Notes under the pieces: model-generated | Told to the model about the DNA's origin: nothing | Database searches by the model: none | The model's input: the letters and a program-made list of their open reading frames with translations, nothing else | Shown here: positions 22,069 to 33,569 of the stretch, one piece after another | How the letters are laid out: the number at the start of each line of letters is the position of its first letter | Numbering within the stretch: position 1 is the first letter of the stretch | From: Notolepis coatsorum | Taxonomy: Eukaryota; Chordata; Actinopteri; Aulopiformes; Paralepididae | Length of the DNA: 64,000 nt | Direction of reading: 5' to 3' | Assembly: GCA_963971535.1 (NCBI GenBank) | Contig: OZ020592.1 | Location: 120,113,480 to 120,177,479 of the forward strand | Program-made: the position numbers and the translations under genes

Positions 22069-22510
22069 TAACTTTGAACCTTGGTTGTCAAGCCACGTCA
22101 ATGTTGTGTATGCATCCGAGTGTTCACTGTGCCTTTAAGACGGCACGGTGGCCTTACGACAGTGCTGTGAAGTACCTCAAGTGTTGTGGTAACGTCAGTT
22201 GGGTTGGTCTGCTGTTGTGCACTGGTTGAGCTAGCCCCTTTCGTGACTGCGATGTGCAAGCCAGGGGCTTTTGAGCATGAAATAAAATGTCTAACCTTAC
22301 GTCGTAGTCCGGTGCGCAATAGACTAACATACACCTCTGTAATTTAAATGTGTCCTTGCCTTGGACTCGAGAGTTGTACTAGGGTTGGATGCAGTTCCCC
22401 GTTGCTCAGTCTGTCTGTTTTCCATCTTCTGTGTTTAACGTTATCTGTTTGCGAGTGCTTCCTTGACTGATGGCCAGTACCACGGGACTTTTATTCAACA
22501 TTCTATATTT

Positions 22511-22668
22511 CCGCGGGTTGGCCAGTACTGCAGGAACTTTTATTAAACATTATATATGTCCGCGGGTTGGCCAGTACTGCGGGAACTTTTATTAAACATT
22601 ATATATGTCCGCGGGTTGGCCAGTACTGCGGGAACTTTTATTAAACATTATATAATGTCCGCGGGTCT
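22511..22668 (+). repeat. 49-bp tandem repeat, about three units
   Basis: ccgcgggttggccagtactg recurs at 22511, 22560 and 22609, and a partial unit at 22659. It lies within the 6-bp-TSD hAT. Confidence 0.9.
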
Positions 22669-23514
22669 TGTGCAGTGCTCTCGTGGCACTGTCAACTCGC
22701 CAGACTGGCGAGTGGTCTTCATGAATCACTCGCCAAACGTAAAAAATACTCTCATTTGGCGAGTAAAGTGGCCTAATTTCCTCCCCTGACTATTATACAA
22801 CCTGGAGATGGATCGCATATTTCAACATCCCATAATAGGAATATTTTTGCTCCATGCTCATCACCCAACGGCGCGAGGAGACTGGGGTGAGTTTCAGCGG
22901 GTTTTTTTTACCGTGTTCGATACAAACTGCTCTAATGATCATATCACCAACACTAGATGAATCATCTAACGTTGGCCACGGAATTATAAACGACCCCCCC
23001 CCCATCCGGTCAACATCAGATGATAAGTAGTAACTTCTAGAAGCACGTCCATTTGAAATTTTTTATCTCGCACCGATCGCTATCAAACTGTATACAATCA
23101 TCAATATAATGCATTTAGGGCTATAAATCACGTTCTGCAGAAAGCTGGAGAAAACAATAAAAACATATTTATACTTTAGACCGTATTTTAGTATGAATAT
23201 GTGAATGAAAAAGTATAACGTTGCTACACCCTGAACAATAGATACTTGATGTTGAATGGGCCATAGTAATGTCAATTTAGCAATACAATTTAAAAAGTTA
23301 TAGCCCTGCAAAGAAGGGGAACTTCTCCATAGACAAATAGAGCTGGCAGAGGATGGTATAATGATGTACATAAGCCTGGCGAAGAAAGTGTTAGGTACAT
23401 ACAGTACGTCGTAATTAGTTAATTAGCAGTAGGACCTTGTTCATTCATCCGTTTGTGTATTACGGTACTCTTCCATGTGTGTGCGTCAAGACAGTCTAAC
23501 GTTAGTGCAAGCAC

Positions 23515-23539
23515 TGTGTGTGTGTGTGTGTGTGTGTGT
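23515..23539. repeat. (TG)n microsatellite
   Basis: Simple TG repeat. Confidence 0.9.
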
Positions 23540-23672
23540 TTGTTAGACGGACTGAGAGAGCAAGCTAGCTTAGCTAACGTTCTTAGCTCTGTGCTTCGTT
23601 GTACAGTATATATGTAGACCTACTTGTGTGTATTGCGAATGAATGATTATGTTCCTAACTAACGTTGTTAGT

Positions 23673-23710
<38 letters not shown>
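23673..23710. repeat. (GT)n microsatellite
   Basis: About 19 GT dinucleotides. Confidence 0.9.
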
Positions 23711-23711
<1 letters not shown>

Positions 23712-23865
23712 GGGAGAGCAATCTTATTCTTCCGAGCATTTGTTTTCCCAAAATCGTATGGTATGGGTACCTGCTTCGGTGTCATCCCTTTGTGGATTGT
23801 ATTGTATCGAAAACGTATGCTTGAGCCATATTTGTTTGTGTATTGGGTTCACTTTGGCGTCAGGG

Positions 23866-24082
23866 CTCGAGACTAACGATGTCCCGTCGTCCCGGGGACG
23901 ATTAAATATTGATTTGGGACGAACAGAAATCATTGCCGGGACACAAACGGGACGAAGAGGATTTTTTTTTTTTCACAGGAAATGTCAATTAGCCGACTGT
24001 CAGTGCGCGCACATATTGCTGTCAAACGGTGCGTGTCTCGTGCCGACTTAGTTGACAGAGAGACGGCAACATTATCATAGAC
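23866..24082. mobile_element. hAT-like fragment
   Basis: Begins cagggctcgagactaac and includes two gggac-rich segments. A segment agagacggcaacattatc near 24059 is shared with 15484 inside hAT 4. The right end was not delimited. Confidence 0.45.
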
Positions 24083-24300
24083 TTCAGGGGGGCTTCCCAC
24101 CCTCCAGAACATTTACAACAAGCGGTGCAGGGGGAAGGCTAAGAGAATCATCAAGGACTCCAGCCACCCGAACAACTGCCTCTTTGAACTGCTGCGGTCA
24201 GGCAAGCGATACCGGAGTCTTAAGGCGAGCACAGAAAGACTCAGAAGAAGCTTCTATCCCCAGGCCATCAGGCTGCTAAACGAACAATAAACACTATGCT

Positions 24301-24774
24301 GCGGCTACGTGGCGTAGTGGGCAAGGCGCTCGCCACAAATGTGGAGACGCTGGGATCGCCTGTTCGATCCCAGCGCTCCACATTGCTTTCAGTTTAGCTG
24401 GTCGTTCATACTAATACACATTGGCCGTATTAGGGGGTGGGAAACTGATGGGTGGGGATCGGGCGTTGTGGACAGCGACTCCTACAGGTCGGTTGGTGCG
24501 CCTGCGCAGTAGAATCAGGAAGTGTCGGGGGCAGCGTGAGCCTCCCACGCGTTACTCCTCGCCACTGAGAGATCGAGCTGCGCAGGTGAAAAGATGCGAC
24601 TGCTGTTACCTCAAGTACCGGAGGGGACTTGTGCTATGTATGACTTAGTCCACATTGCAGCCGGCTTGTGGGAGGCAAGAAACAGCGTTCGTGACAGGGG
24701 AGGGTTGAATTGGATGATACGAAATTGGGATGGGAGAAAATATAGAAAATGGGAGAAAAAGTGGATAAAAAAAA
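24301..24774 (+). mobile_element. tRNA-derived SINE (family A), full length
   Basis: A box tggcgtagtggg and B box gttcgatccc are intact. It ends in poly-A and is flanked by aaacactatgct at 24289-24300 and 24775-24786. It is very similar to 948-1426. Confidence 0.92.
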
Positions 24775-24786
24775 AAACACTATGCT

Positions 24787-25802
24787 AGAGCTGCCGCGGT
24801 ATTGATGTTTTCCTTACCGCACAAATTTGCGAAATATTTCCTACCGCCGCGGTTATTACCGCACGCACACAAAAAAAATTTAAAAAAAAGTTTGAATGCA
24901 TTTTTTTTGTAGTCTACTCTTTATAGCATATAGCCTGCCTCTAGTCTAAATGTCTATCTTTAGAGGATGACTTTGCAGCATGAATATTGTTTGGGATTCG
25001 GCAAGCACGCATTCGTTATTGAAAGTGAAACACGGATTCGAAGTTTCCCCTCTGGTCATGCGCCGTTCACTCGGTGTCGCGGGCAGGGGTGGTTACCCCC
25101 CCGACCCTTTCTTATTATTATTATTATAAAGTTACTACTTTATAATAAAGGCATTCGTTTTGTGGCATTAACGTTATATAGTTACACGTTCAATAACATC
25201 AGCGTATTTACCGGACCATAGCAAGGCAAGCAATAGCCTACTCAATTCATATCTCAGTTCCTTTCTTTGCTCAGAGCGTGCTGAGTTGTCCCATTCTGCG
25301 GTCTGTTAATAAAGTTTTCAATCAGACAAGTGTATAGAACGAAGGGCTTTTATTATAACATTCGTTGCAGACAGTAAAATCATTATGTCTCGTTTAGTAC
25401 TCCTGAGGAGCGATGGTAGTCCACTCCGGCGGGGAGCTAAAGCTAACGTTATTAGCCGTGTTGTGATGAGCTCTGATCAATTGGTGACATTCAGGACGTA
25501 AAAAACTAATACGCGCTTGCCGATTGGTGGTAACACACTGCAGGACGCCCCAACGTGTGACGCGTCTCTCTTCTGACCAATCAGTGGTCTGCAATGTTTC
25601 ACGTGAGTTTTCTGGTACCCAATAGGGTCGCTTGGAACCTCGATAGAGGAGTAGGGTATATCTGCAGAGCCGCAAGCCCAACGAGAGGAGGGTACTTTAT
25701 TATTATTATAAAAAAACAGCGGTGATGCGGTATTCAGCCTACTCTTGCGGTGGGCGTGATGTAACTGCGATACCGCGGTAATGCGGTAATCGCGGCAGCT
25801 CT
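24787..25802. mobile_element. hAT nested in the L2/Rex-like LINE
   Basis: Termini agagctgccgcggt and cgcggcagctct. acactatg precedes the left end (24777-24784) and follows the right end (25803-25810), an 8-bp duplication. It shares gcggggagctaa/ttattagcc with 26668-26690. A CR1-like tail sits at 25284-25326. Confidence 0.8.
25284..25326 (+). mobile_element. very short CR1-like tail
   Basis: gtctgttaataaagttttca is the last segment of the CR1-like 3' UTR. Confidence 0.65.
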
Positions 25803-26290
25803 ACACTATGCAACAACCATCAAATGCACACAGCACACACACCCACACGCACACACTCACTTAAACAAACAACACACTGCAGCACCCACTCTCCACACTT
25901 TAGATCACACAAACACACTTTATATTTATTGATAAAGGATTTGCACTACAACTCGTACACCTACTGTAAATTGTACCTAAATTGCACCTCATCCCATTTC
26001 TGCCTTGCACTATATAGTATTGTATATTAGTACACTGCATAGTATATTGTATATTATATGGTAACTCAGTTACGTTTATTCTGCATCGAACATTGTACAT
26101 ATGTCTATACTGAACACTGTGACCTCATTTTTTTACTTCTAATTTACATGCTATACTATGTTATTTTATTTCATACTTATCTTGTCTTGCACAGTCTCTG
26201 GAGCGTAACAGTAAGACGCATTTTGTATAAAAGTATTCTGTACTTCTGTATGACAACTATTAAAGAAACTTGAACTTGAACTTGATATAT

Positions 26291-26940
26291 ATATTTTTTT
26301 TTTGATTTCTTTTGATTTTTTTTTTTTAGTATTTATAAGCTCCGACGTCATTGGTACTGCTATCGGTACTCGAGAAATTATGGAGGTTTTTTTTGAGGAA
26401 TTTAAACGTTGCAAACTAATCTTGTTGGCCGTTTTCTATATCTCTCCTGCCTCGGTGTCTCTGCCTGCGCGAGGAGCGGGCTGTGCTCACACACACACGG
26501 GTGCTGCGGAGTACAGACAGCTCTGCTCTCATCATGGCGGACAGAACGAAACGTTCAAAAGTCTGAGTCTATTTTACTAAAGTCGATGCTGACAACGCTC
26601 GTTGCCACAAGTGCAACAAGACATTTGCCAGTAATGTATAAGTGCTGGTACTTGTCAATGTGGCTGGCGGGGAGCTAACGTTATTAGCCTGAGCTCCGAG
26701 TAGAATAATGGCCGACAATCCGGAGGTAAATAAACGAACGAGAGCTTCTGATTGGTGGTAAGAAGAAGAGGTGGGTGCAAGCGGTGGGATGTAATTGGCT
26801 GATCGACTGTCTGCCTCCGAATGTAACGTGACTACGTCACAGCCAAGAAAGGGAGCGCTGGATTTGTGAAAAACTCCCTGTTCCTAAACCACATGCTGTC
26901 AGTCGTACCACAGTACTGGCAAAACGGGAGGAGGCTATAA
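26291..26940. mobile_element. hAT-derived segment with a BED-finger remnant
   Basis: It holds the BED frame at 26534-26641 and a segment shared with the hAT at 24787-25802. Ends could not be fixed. Confidence 0.5.
26534..26641 (+). pseudogene. BED-type zinc-finger remnant of a hAT transposase
   Basis: ATG at 26534 reads MADRTKRSKV, a TGA, then VYFTKVDADNARCHKCNKTF. This is the N-terminus of ZBED-like hAT transposases, which bind transposon ends. The stop falls at the conserved Trp of the KxKVW signature (TGG to TGA). The CxxC pair (CHKC) is kept, but the frame ends before the distal His/Cys pair. The rest of the transposase is absent nearby. Confidence 0.75.
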
Positions 26941-27476
26941 TAGTTCAAATTCAAGTTTCTTTATTAGTTGACATGCAAAGATACAGAATACCTTCACATG
27001 GAATGCTTTTTTCTGTTATGCTCCTATGAGGATCATAGGACGCTTGGATCATACACATACAGCTCATTACAGTAATATTCCACAATTATTACATTTTAGA
27101 TAGTAATAATGGTACAGAGCCTTGAGACAAACATATGCATATTCACCACCGCAAACAGACTGGCAGCCGTCATAGGCAGCGCCATTTACGGAAGGAGGGC
27201 GGAGTGGGTTGGGGTTGTTACAGGGCTGTAGGGGGGGGGGGGAGTGATCCCTCACACGAAGCAGCCGACAGTGCAGCGCCAATGCAGAGGAAGGGGGGGA
27301 AGGTGGGGGGGAGTGCACAAGCCAAGTCCTGGGTGGGGGAGGTAGGGATTGCGGGTGGGGAAGCCGCTCGCCACTCTTATCTCCCAGAGGGCCTTCGACT
27401 CCAGCAGCTCCCTGTTTCGACCTTGGTCCAGGAATTTGTTTTGGCTGACTGACTGGCCCATTTATCCCAGCCACGT
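26941..27476 (-). mobile_element. L2-like LINE 3' UTR (tentative)
   Basis: On the minus strand the end reads aataaagaaacttgaatttg, like the tail of 29728-30727. G-runs at 27230 and 27295-27310 lie in the body. No RT codons were recognised, so its extent is approximate. Confidence 0.5.
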
Positions 27477-27776
27477 CACTTTAAATTTGATTTGAATAGA
27501 GTGAAATATAACTATTGATTTGAGTGGAGTGAGTTTTAACAACTCCGTCCAAATGACTGAATGCATTATTAGTCCAAGTGTCCAAGTGTCTTATCAGTTC
27601 ATTTTGGTAGATCCTGTGCGCGGTAAACGGATCCAAAATCTTCTTAGTGCAGTCCAAAAGCTTCGATAATCCAAAAATGACCACGTCTTCAAGTTGGTAG
27701 CCTGATTATGATGTCCCAATAGGCAGAGAGGGTTAGCCCTTCATCCAAATCCACCCACACCGGATTTCTTTTAACC
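27477..27776. other. unassigned non-coding stretch
   Basis: Nothing recognised on either strand. Confidence 0.5.
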
Positions 27777-27862
27777 AAAAAATGTATTATATATTATCGG
27801 AGCTATCAATAACGTTATCGGGATGACGTCATAATTGCTGATATCGGCCCGATAATTATCGT
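27777..27862. mobile_element. hAT terminal fragment
   Basis: It ends in gataattatcgtgcatcccta, a typical hAT terminus, directly against the truncated piggyBac-like element. Confidence 0.5.
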
Positions 27863-28457
27863 GCATCCCTAGAAAAAAGCGCCCCCTATCGTCTCCCAGA
27901 TGGTAATAATGCACCATTTTGGATTGGACTCGATGAAAATGGATCAGAAAAAAAAACTCCACATTTTACTTCTCACCCATGTAACCGGAGCCGATCAGCT
28001 TCATTCTGGACCCTCAGCACAGCGTGTAATATGTGTTTTACAGTATACGCGTGGGATCAATAAAAGGATAGATTTTTGGAATGGCGATCAGGAATTGGAA
28101 TAATCCATTTGGATACCACCTGATCTCAGGTAAGGAATCTATTTTACCAGTCTTAGGATAATCAGACCCGTTTTCACAGAGATATAAGCTGTTCCCCTAT
28201 AATGTGATATGGCTGTTTGACTGTAAGAGCGATCAGGAACTGAGAGAATCGATTTTCAGCGCGGAAATGAACCGATAAAAAAACAATCCGCTTCGACAAT
28301 GTTGACTGGAAATGAGTCATTGATAATGCGACGGGCAGATTAGACACATAGCCATAATTTAAAACATAGATTAGGCGATATTAATGCTAACATTGAAGTG
28401 GATGGTGGGCATTCAAGCACTAAATGTGCGCCCCCTGCTGGGCACTGAAAGTGTTAA
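27863..28457. mobile_element. piggyBac-like MITE, left-truncated
   Basis: It ends ctgaaagtgttaa with TTAA at 28454-28457. It is the inverse of the flanks of 45432-48080 and provides the uninterrupted reference for that copy. Confidence 0.75.
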
Positions 28458-28459
28458 GG

Positions 28460-29376
28460 CATAGGTGTCAAACTCATGGCCCGCGGGCCAAATGTGGCCC
28501 GCCACGTCATTTGATGTGGCCCCCAAGAGCTCTGGTAATTTTTTTTTTTTTTTTTAAACATTAATCTTGGGTTAAAAAATAGCGGCGTTAAAATAATTGT
28601 GGGTTAATGCGTTAATAAAGCTTTAACTTTGACAGCCTTAGTTATTACACATTCTTACACATACATGTATGTTGAACATCTGAGGTATTGATGAAGTAAC
28701 AAAGGAAAAAAGCCAAAAGCACTTACTCCTCAGACATTCTTTGACAATTTTACAGCCCAAAATACAAAAAAGATCCAGGCGGAATAGGTAACAAAGGGTT
28801 GAAGAAATATTGTCTGAACTGTCAGATGCAAACTGGCTGTGTGACATAACCGAGCATCTCGCTCAATTGAATAAGAAGCTGTAGGGACGCAAACAAGTCC
28901 CACCCAAAACTTTACCAATATAGTTGTGAACTGAGACAACCCTTATTTTGTTATTTTTGAATACAGTTACAGTTGTGTGTTCATGCAGACACATAATAGC
29001 AATTTCATTACGAATTGAAAATGGGGGACCCTGATGTAAACAAATCGAAAGTCTTTCTCTGTTCTGCATCCCCTAACAATTGTGTGTATCGAGCTGTACT
29101 GTACTGTACCCATTCTGTAATCTGTTAATTAAAGTTAATTAAACTATTTTCCATTAGTTGGATGTATGGCCTCTGCAAGGTTGTGTGCAGCCATTTATTT
29201 TTGTAACATCTGCTACATCTGTCCCACGTGTTCTTTGCAGCTCACAGTTGTTAGTTCTGCCCCTCTTGACTGTGACATTTATTTTACATTACATTAACAT
29301 TTATACGGTCTTTGGCCCTTTGAGGGCAACCATAATGCTGATGTGGCCCTCTGTGAAAATGAGTTTGACACCCCTG
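28460..29376. mobile_element. Charlie-like hAT MITE
   Basis: Termini cataggtgtcaaactcat and atgagtttgacacccctg, with perfect 8-bp duplication tgttaagg at 28452-28459 and 29377-29384. Subterminal ggcccgcgggccaaatgtgg is typical of Charlie-type hATs. A CR1-like tail is nested at 28993-29124. Confidence 0.93.
28993..29124 (+). mobile_element. CR1-like tail inside the Charlie-like MITE
   Basis: gaattgaaaatgggggaccc through to tctgttaattaaagtt. Confidence 0.85.
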
Positions 29377-29384
29377 TGTTAAGG

Positions 29385-29660
29385 GGTTAAAATTCTGAAA
29401 AGGAATGCATATTTGATATGTATGGCGAGGACTGAAGTTAATAATAGTATTCATTCAAAAGAAATTAGAACGATACATTAATTATTTCTACATCGGTCCT
29501 TATTGCATGTACATTTTTCTACATACTGTAAGTGATACAGATTGAGTTATCAGTTTGATTTAGGGCTGTGTTCATGACTAAAGAAATTCTTCCTCAACTA
29601 ATAGCCATAGGATAATTGTTGATTTCATTTGTTTTCGACATGCAATAATGAAGAAGGACC
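29385..29660. other. unassigned non-coding stretch
   Basis: AT-rich sequence without recognised features. Confidence 0.5.
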
Positions 29661-29727
29661 TGAATGAATGAATGAATGAAAACTTTATTTAACAGATTGC
29701 AGAATGGGTACAATACAGTACGGCTCA

Positions 29728-30216
29728 CCGGTTGAGAGAGTCAACAGCTTTAAGTACCTCGGAGCCCACATATCCGAGGACTTGACATGGACCACACACA
29801 TTGACAGTGTTGTGAAGAAGGCACGACAACGCCTCTACTTCCTCAGGCGCCTAAGGAAGTTCCAAGTCAGTCAGAAGATCCTTAAGAACTTCTACTCATG
29901 TACAATAGAGAGCATCTTGACTGGCAACATCACCTCCTGGTTTGGGAATAGCACTGCACAAGACCGAAGCAGACTACAAAGAGTGACACGTTCAGCCGAA
30001 CGCACAATTGGAGGGGGGCTCCCCACCCTCCAGAACATTTACAACAAGCGTTGCAAGGGCAAGGCTAAGAGAATCATTAAAGACTCCAGTCACCCGAACA
30101 ACTGCCTCTTTGAACTGCTGCGGTCAGGCAAGCGATACCGGAGTCTCAAGGCGAGCACAGAAAGACTCAGAAGAAGCTTCTACCCCCAGGCCATCAGGCT
30201 GCTAAACGAACAATGA
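29728..30216 (+). pseudogene. reverse transcriptase C-terminal fragment of the L2/Rex-like LINE
   Basis: In-frame from PVERVNSFKYLG through FLRRLRKFQ, SILTGNITSWFGN, and RTIGGGLPTLQNIYNKR to FYPQAIRLLNEQ and a stop. This is the thumb/connection part of an L2-type RT. The palm with the catalytic Asp pair was lost by 5' truncation, so it is inactive. The frame has no internal stop, suggesting a fairly young insertion. Confidence 0.85.
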
Positions 30217-30728
30217 ACACTACACAACAACAACCATCAAACGCACATAGCACACACATCCACACGCACACACTCACTTTAAACAAACACACTGTAGCAC
30301 CCACTCCACACACTTTATAGCACACACCCACTTTAAACAAACACACTGTAGCACCCACTCCCCACACTTTATATTTATTGATGAAGGATTGCACTACAAC
30401 TCGTACACCTTACTGTAAATTGTACCTAAATTGTACCTCATCCCATTTCTGCTTTGCACTATATAGTACTGTACATTAGTACACTGCATAGTATTGTGTA
30501 TTGTATATTATATGGTAACTCAGTTACGTCTATTCTGCATCGAACATTGTACATATGTCTATACTGAACACTGTGACCTCATTTTCTACTTCTAAATTAC
30601 ATGCTATACTATGTTATTTGATACTATCTTGTCTAGCACAGTCTCTGGAGCGTAACAGTAAGAAGCATTTTGTATGAAAGTATTCTGTACTTCTGTATGA
30701 CAACTATTAAAGAAACTTGAACTTGAAA
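29728..30728 (+). mobile_element. L2/Rex-like LINE, 5'-truncated
   Basis: RT C-terminal codons, then a 3' UTR rich in CA-containing motifs, then a (cttgaa)n tail. A 4-bp ctca repeat at the junctions is the likely target duplication. Clade within the jockey superfamily (L2 or Rex1) is uncertain. Confidence 0.85.
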
Positions 30729-31262
30729 CTCAATACACACAATTGTTAAGGGGGTGCAGACCAGAGAAAGACTTTTGTCTTTACATCAGGGTCCCCCATT
30801 TTCAATTCATAGTGACATTTATGACATACACAACATACATGACATTTATGGCATAGGGACATGCATGACATACAGGTATTTAGTACTGTTACATTTGTGA
30901 CATATACGATATTCAAATATACAGTACTGTTACCCATAGATCCTGACAGAGTATATACATATGATGGGGAGGGGACTGTACATTAGGAGGCGGTGGGTGG
31001 GTGGGCTAGAAATATACATACGGCGGGGAGAGAATATATACATGCGGTGGGGAGGAGACTGTCTATTAGGAGGGGGGGGGGTTTGGACATTTACGGTGGC
31101 CAGTTTCGAATTGCAGCCTCCCGTAGGTGCTCTTTAAGAGCGGTTTTGAATGTGGGTAGGGATTCACATTCCTTTACAGCTTTGGGTAGGGCGTTCCACA
31201 TTGATGTGGCATAATTGCGAAACGTATTTAGTCCCTTGTTTGAGCCGAATCTGTTTTTTAGG

Positions 31263-31686
31263 TATGTGGGGTAGGGATTCACATTCCTTTACAGCCTCAC
31301 ATTCCTTTACACCTCTTTTTAAATCTTGTGCTTACCAGTGATGTCCTTTCTCAGGAAGGTACTCATTCAGCACAGGGGAAAGCATACAAATCTAAGACTA
31401 AGGTCGACTAAGACCAAGCCGAACGATTGATCAACTAATTAATTAATTCCAAGCCTCTTCCCTCCTCGGTTTGTCAGGACCAAGGACCAAGAAAAGAGGG
31501 CGGGGTGAGATGAGTCAATCGACTACAAGGGGGGAAGTCCTAGTAGGATTCGTAAAAATGTGCCTACTCAGACTGAACTGCATTTCGCTTGGTGCAAGAC
31601 CAACTTGCACCTTTTTGATTTGAATGAATAGGCAGTCAGTGTTGACGCTCATTCTAACTAACCTGTGTCTCTGTCGTCACATCCAG
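31263..31686 (+). other. ostf1 intron 1, 3' end
   Basis: Non-coding sequence leading into the acceptor cacatccag before 31687. No coding match to the Pro-rich ostf1 N-terminus is visible here. Confidence 0.6.
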
Positions 31687-31733
31687 GCCAAGTCAAGGTG
31701 TTCCGAGCCATGTTCACCTTCGACCCCAGAACG
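31687..31733 (+). CDS. ostf1: ostf1 exon: start of SH3 domain
   Basis: The 47-bp exon lies between the acceptor ...catccag and the donor gtaaggt. It begins with two bases completing a Gly codon and then reads QVKVFRAMFTFDPRT, the first strand of the OSTF1 SH3 domain; AMFTF takes the place of the usual ALYDY motif. It ends in phase 0. SH3 domains bind proline-rich ligands; in mammalian OSTF1, interaction with Src and Cbl has been reported. This would be the second coding exon, since the preceding MSKPPP-type N-terminal peptide is missing here. Confidence 0.93.
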
Positions 31734-32081
31734 GTAAGGTTTTCTTTTCTTCATCTTATGATGACACTGCGTATTGTGATCATTTGTGTTTGTTAAGCCC
31801 GACCGGCCCGGTATCGGGTCGAGATTTATTTTACGTCATAAATAGATTAACACGGTTCTTTTTCAAATGTAGCCAAGAGTAAAGACTCTAACCCTATCAA
31901 AACAGCAGGCAAAGTGTATATTTTCATCACTACGAGTGTTTGTTTACCAATGATTTGAAGTGTTATTAGCTAAATATGAGTTTATAGAAATCTCAGCGCA
32001 TTGGATCGGAAACCGGATGAATTAGACACAAATAAAGGAAGCCATCATGAAACCGTTGTAGTCCTAAGAAAGAGGAGACTT

Positions 32082-33178
32082 AGGCCCCGTTTAGACGGAA
32101 ACGCTAGCAGGTGAATCCGCAAACAATATTTTTTCGGATGTGCCTTTCGTTTATACGGGGTGAAACCGCCAAAAAGTGAGACTACCTTCCAGGGTGGAAT
32201 TCCTAGAAACGATAAACCTTTGCGCTCTCATCTAAACTGTCAAACCGCATAAAACGATGACGAAAGGGTTGTCAAGGCTCTCGTCGCGTGTACTGCTTAC
32301 ATCACAGGCATGCGTCAGTAGCCTAGAAGCGTAAACAAAGCATGTCTGATTCTATCCATGGCGATCACCTGAAGGCTACATTGGCAGTACTTTTAAATAC
32401 ACAAGAATCTGTCCCGCGGCGTGACTGGACCCACTGTCTGTGAGTGACTCTGCTTTGGTCCAATCACATTCCCCACCCACAGTCTGCGAATCAGAGGCAG
32501 AGTAGGGCGGGTCTTCACAGCACGTCATGTGACATATGCGCCAATCGTGTGACAGCGGGGCTCAGTCGTCTGGAGTCGTTACAGCCTCGTCTGCACGGAG
32601 AATTCCATCCCAAAACGATAGTCTTTTTTTTTTTATCCACTTTTTCTCCCATTTTCTATATTTTCTCCCATCCCAATTTTCGTATCATCCAATTCAACCC
32701 TCCCCTGTCACGAACGCTGTTTCTTGCCTCCCACAAGCCGGCTGCAATGTGGACTAAGTCATACATAGCACAAGTCCCCTCCGATACTCGAGGTAACAGC
32801 AGTCGCATCTTTTTTTTACTCGAGGAGTAATGCGTGGGAGGCTCACGCTGCCCCCGACACTTCCTGATTCCACTGCGCAGGCGCACCAACCGACCTGTAG
32901 GAGTCGCTGTCCACAACGCCCGATCCCCACCCATCAGTTTCCCACCCCCTAATACGGCCAATGTGTATTAGTATGGACGACCAGCTAAACTGAAAGCAAA
33001 TGTGGAGCGCTGGGCTCGAACAGGCGAGCCCAGCGTCTCCAGATTTTGTGGCGAGCGCCTTGCCCACTACGCCACGTAGCCGCCCCCAAAACGATAGTCT
33101 AAACGCAAAATTAAAAGTGAAACCGTATGACGACTTTTGCGGTTTCTGTTCAGACTCTCTCCGTCTAAACGTAGCCTC
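32082..33178. mobile_element. TIR DNA transposon in ostf1 intron 2
   Basis: Ends aggccccgtttagacgg and ccgtctaaacgtagcct are inverted repeats. No clear target duplication was found, so superfamily is open (hAT likely). It contains the SINE at 32624-33084. Confidence 0.7.
32624..33084 (-). mobile_element. tRNA-derived SINE (family A), minus strand
   Basis: T-run at left is the tail; the tRNA-like head (complement of tggcgtagtgggcaaggcgc) is at right. The 15-bp duplication cccaaaacgatagtc lies at 32609-32623 and 33085-33099. Confidence 0.93.
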
Positions 33179-33569
33179 AGGGCTTTTGACGGATGTCGAG
33201 ATTTCATAAAACTACACTACCCAGCTCACACCAGCCCCTGTCTAAGCTGGAGGGGCTGACGTGAAAATGATTTTTGAATGTTATTTTCGTTATTATACAG
33301 TATCTCACAGGTCGAACAAACTAAAATACAACATATATTGTTTCTTTACCTTTCTGCCCTTTATTCATTTGCTTATATTTCTTGTACACTTGATCTCAAG
33401 AAGGTGCTGAATGAGCTGAATTGTTCATGTCTGGTCAATGTTGGCATGGTGTTATTCACCGTCAAAGATGGAAAAGAAAATGTGTCCTTGTAGAAGTGGA
33501 GCAATCTTCCATTTACTTTTACATTTCGTACCTTTGGGCGAATTTTCTGAAAATATGGCTCAGGCTTAA

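Larger units (their letters stand above)
21493..22788. mobile_element. hAT with 6-bp target duplication
   Basis: Inverted termini caggggaggaaa and tttcctcccctg, flanked by actatt at 21487-21492 and 22789-22794. The empty site is visible near 51335-51345. The interior contains a CR1-like tail and a 49-bp tandem repeat. Confidence 0.85.
20176..23394. mobile_element. piggyBac-like element split by two hATs
   Basis: Starts TTAA (20176-20179) with ttaacactttctctgcc and ends gaagaaagtgtta(g) at 23394, where the second TTAA has become TTAG. Removing the hATs restores a continuous element colinear with 50115-51672. Confidence 0.8.
24083..26290 (+). mobile_element. L2/Rex-like LINE 3' end, interrupted by a SINE and a hAT
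   Basis: RT C-terminal codons (LPTLQNIYNKR-like, 24093-24125) run to a stop near 24288. The 3' UTR resumes at 25803 and ends in aaagaaacttgaacttgaac. It is colinear with 29990-30727. The intervening DNA is the SINE 24301-24774 and the hAT 24787-25802. Confidence 0.85.
29661..31262 (-). mobile_element. CR1-like LINE 3' end, split by an L2/Rex-like LINE
   Basis: The tail (gaatgaatgaatgaatgaaa) and 3' UTR occupy 29661-29727. The rest resumes at 30729 and continues to the RT C-terminus near 31256. It is colinear with 17607-18262, where no insertion is present. Confidence 0.88.

Noticed and set aside
24301..24390. A tRNA gene
   Set aside because: A and B boxes are present, but the sequence belongs to a dispersed SINE with poly-A tail and target duplications.
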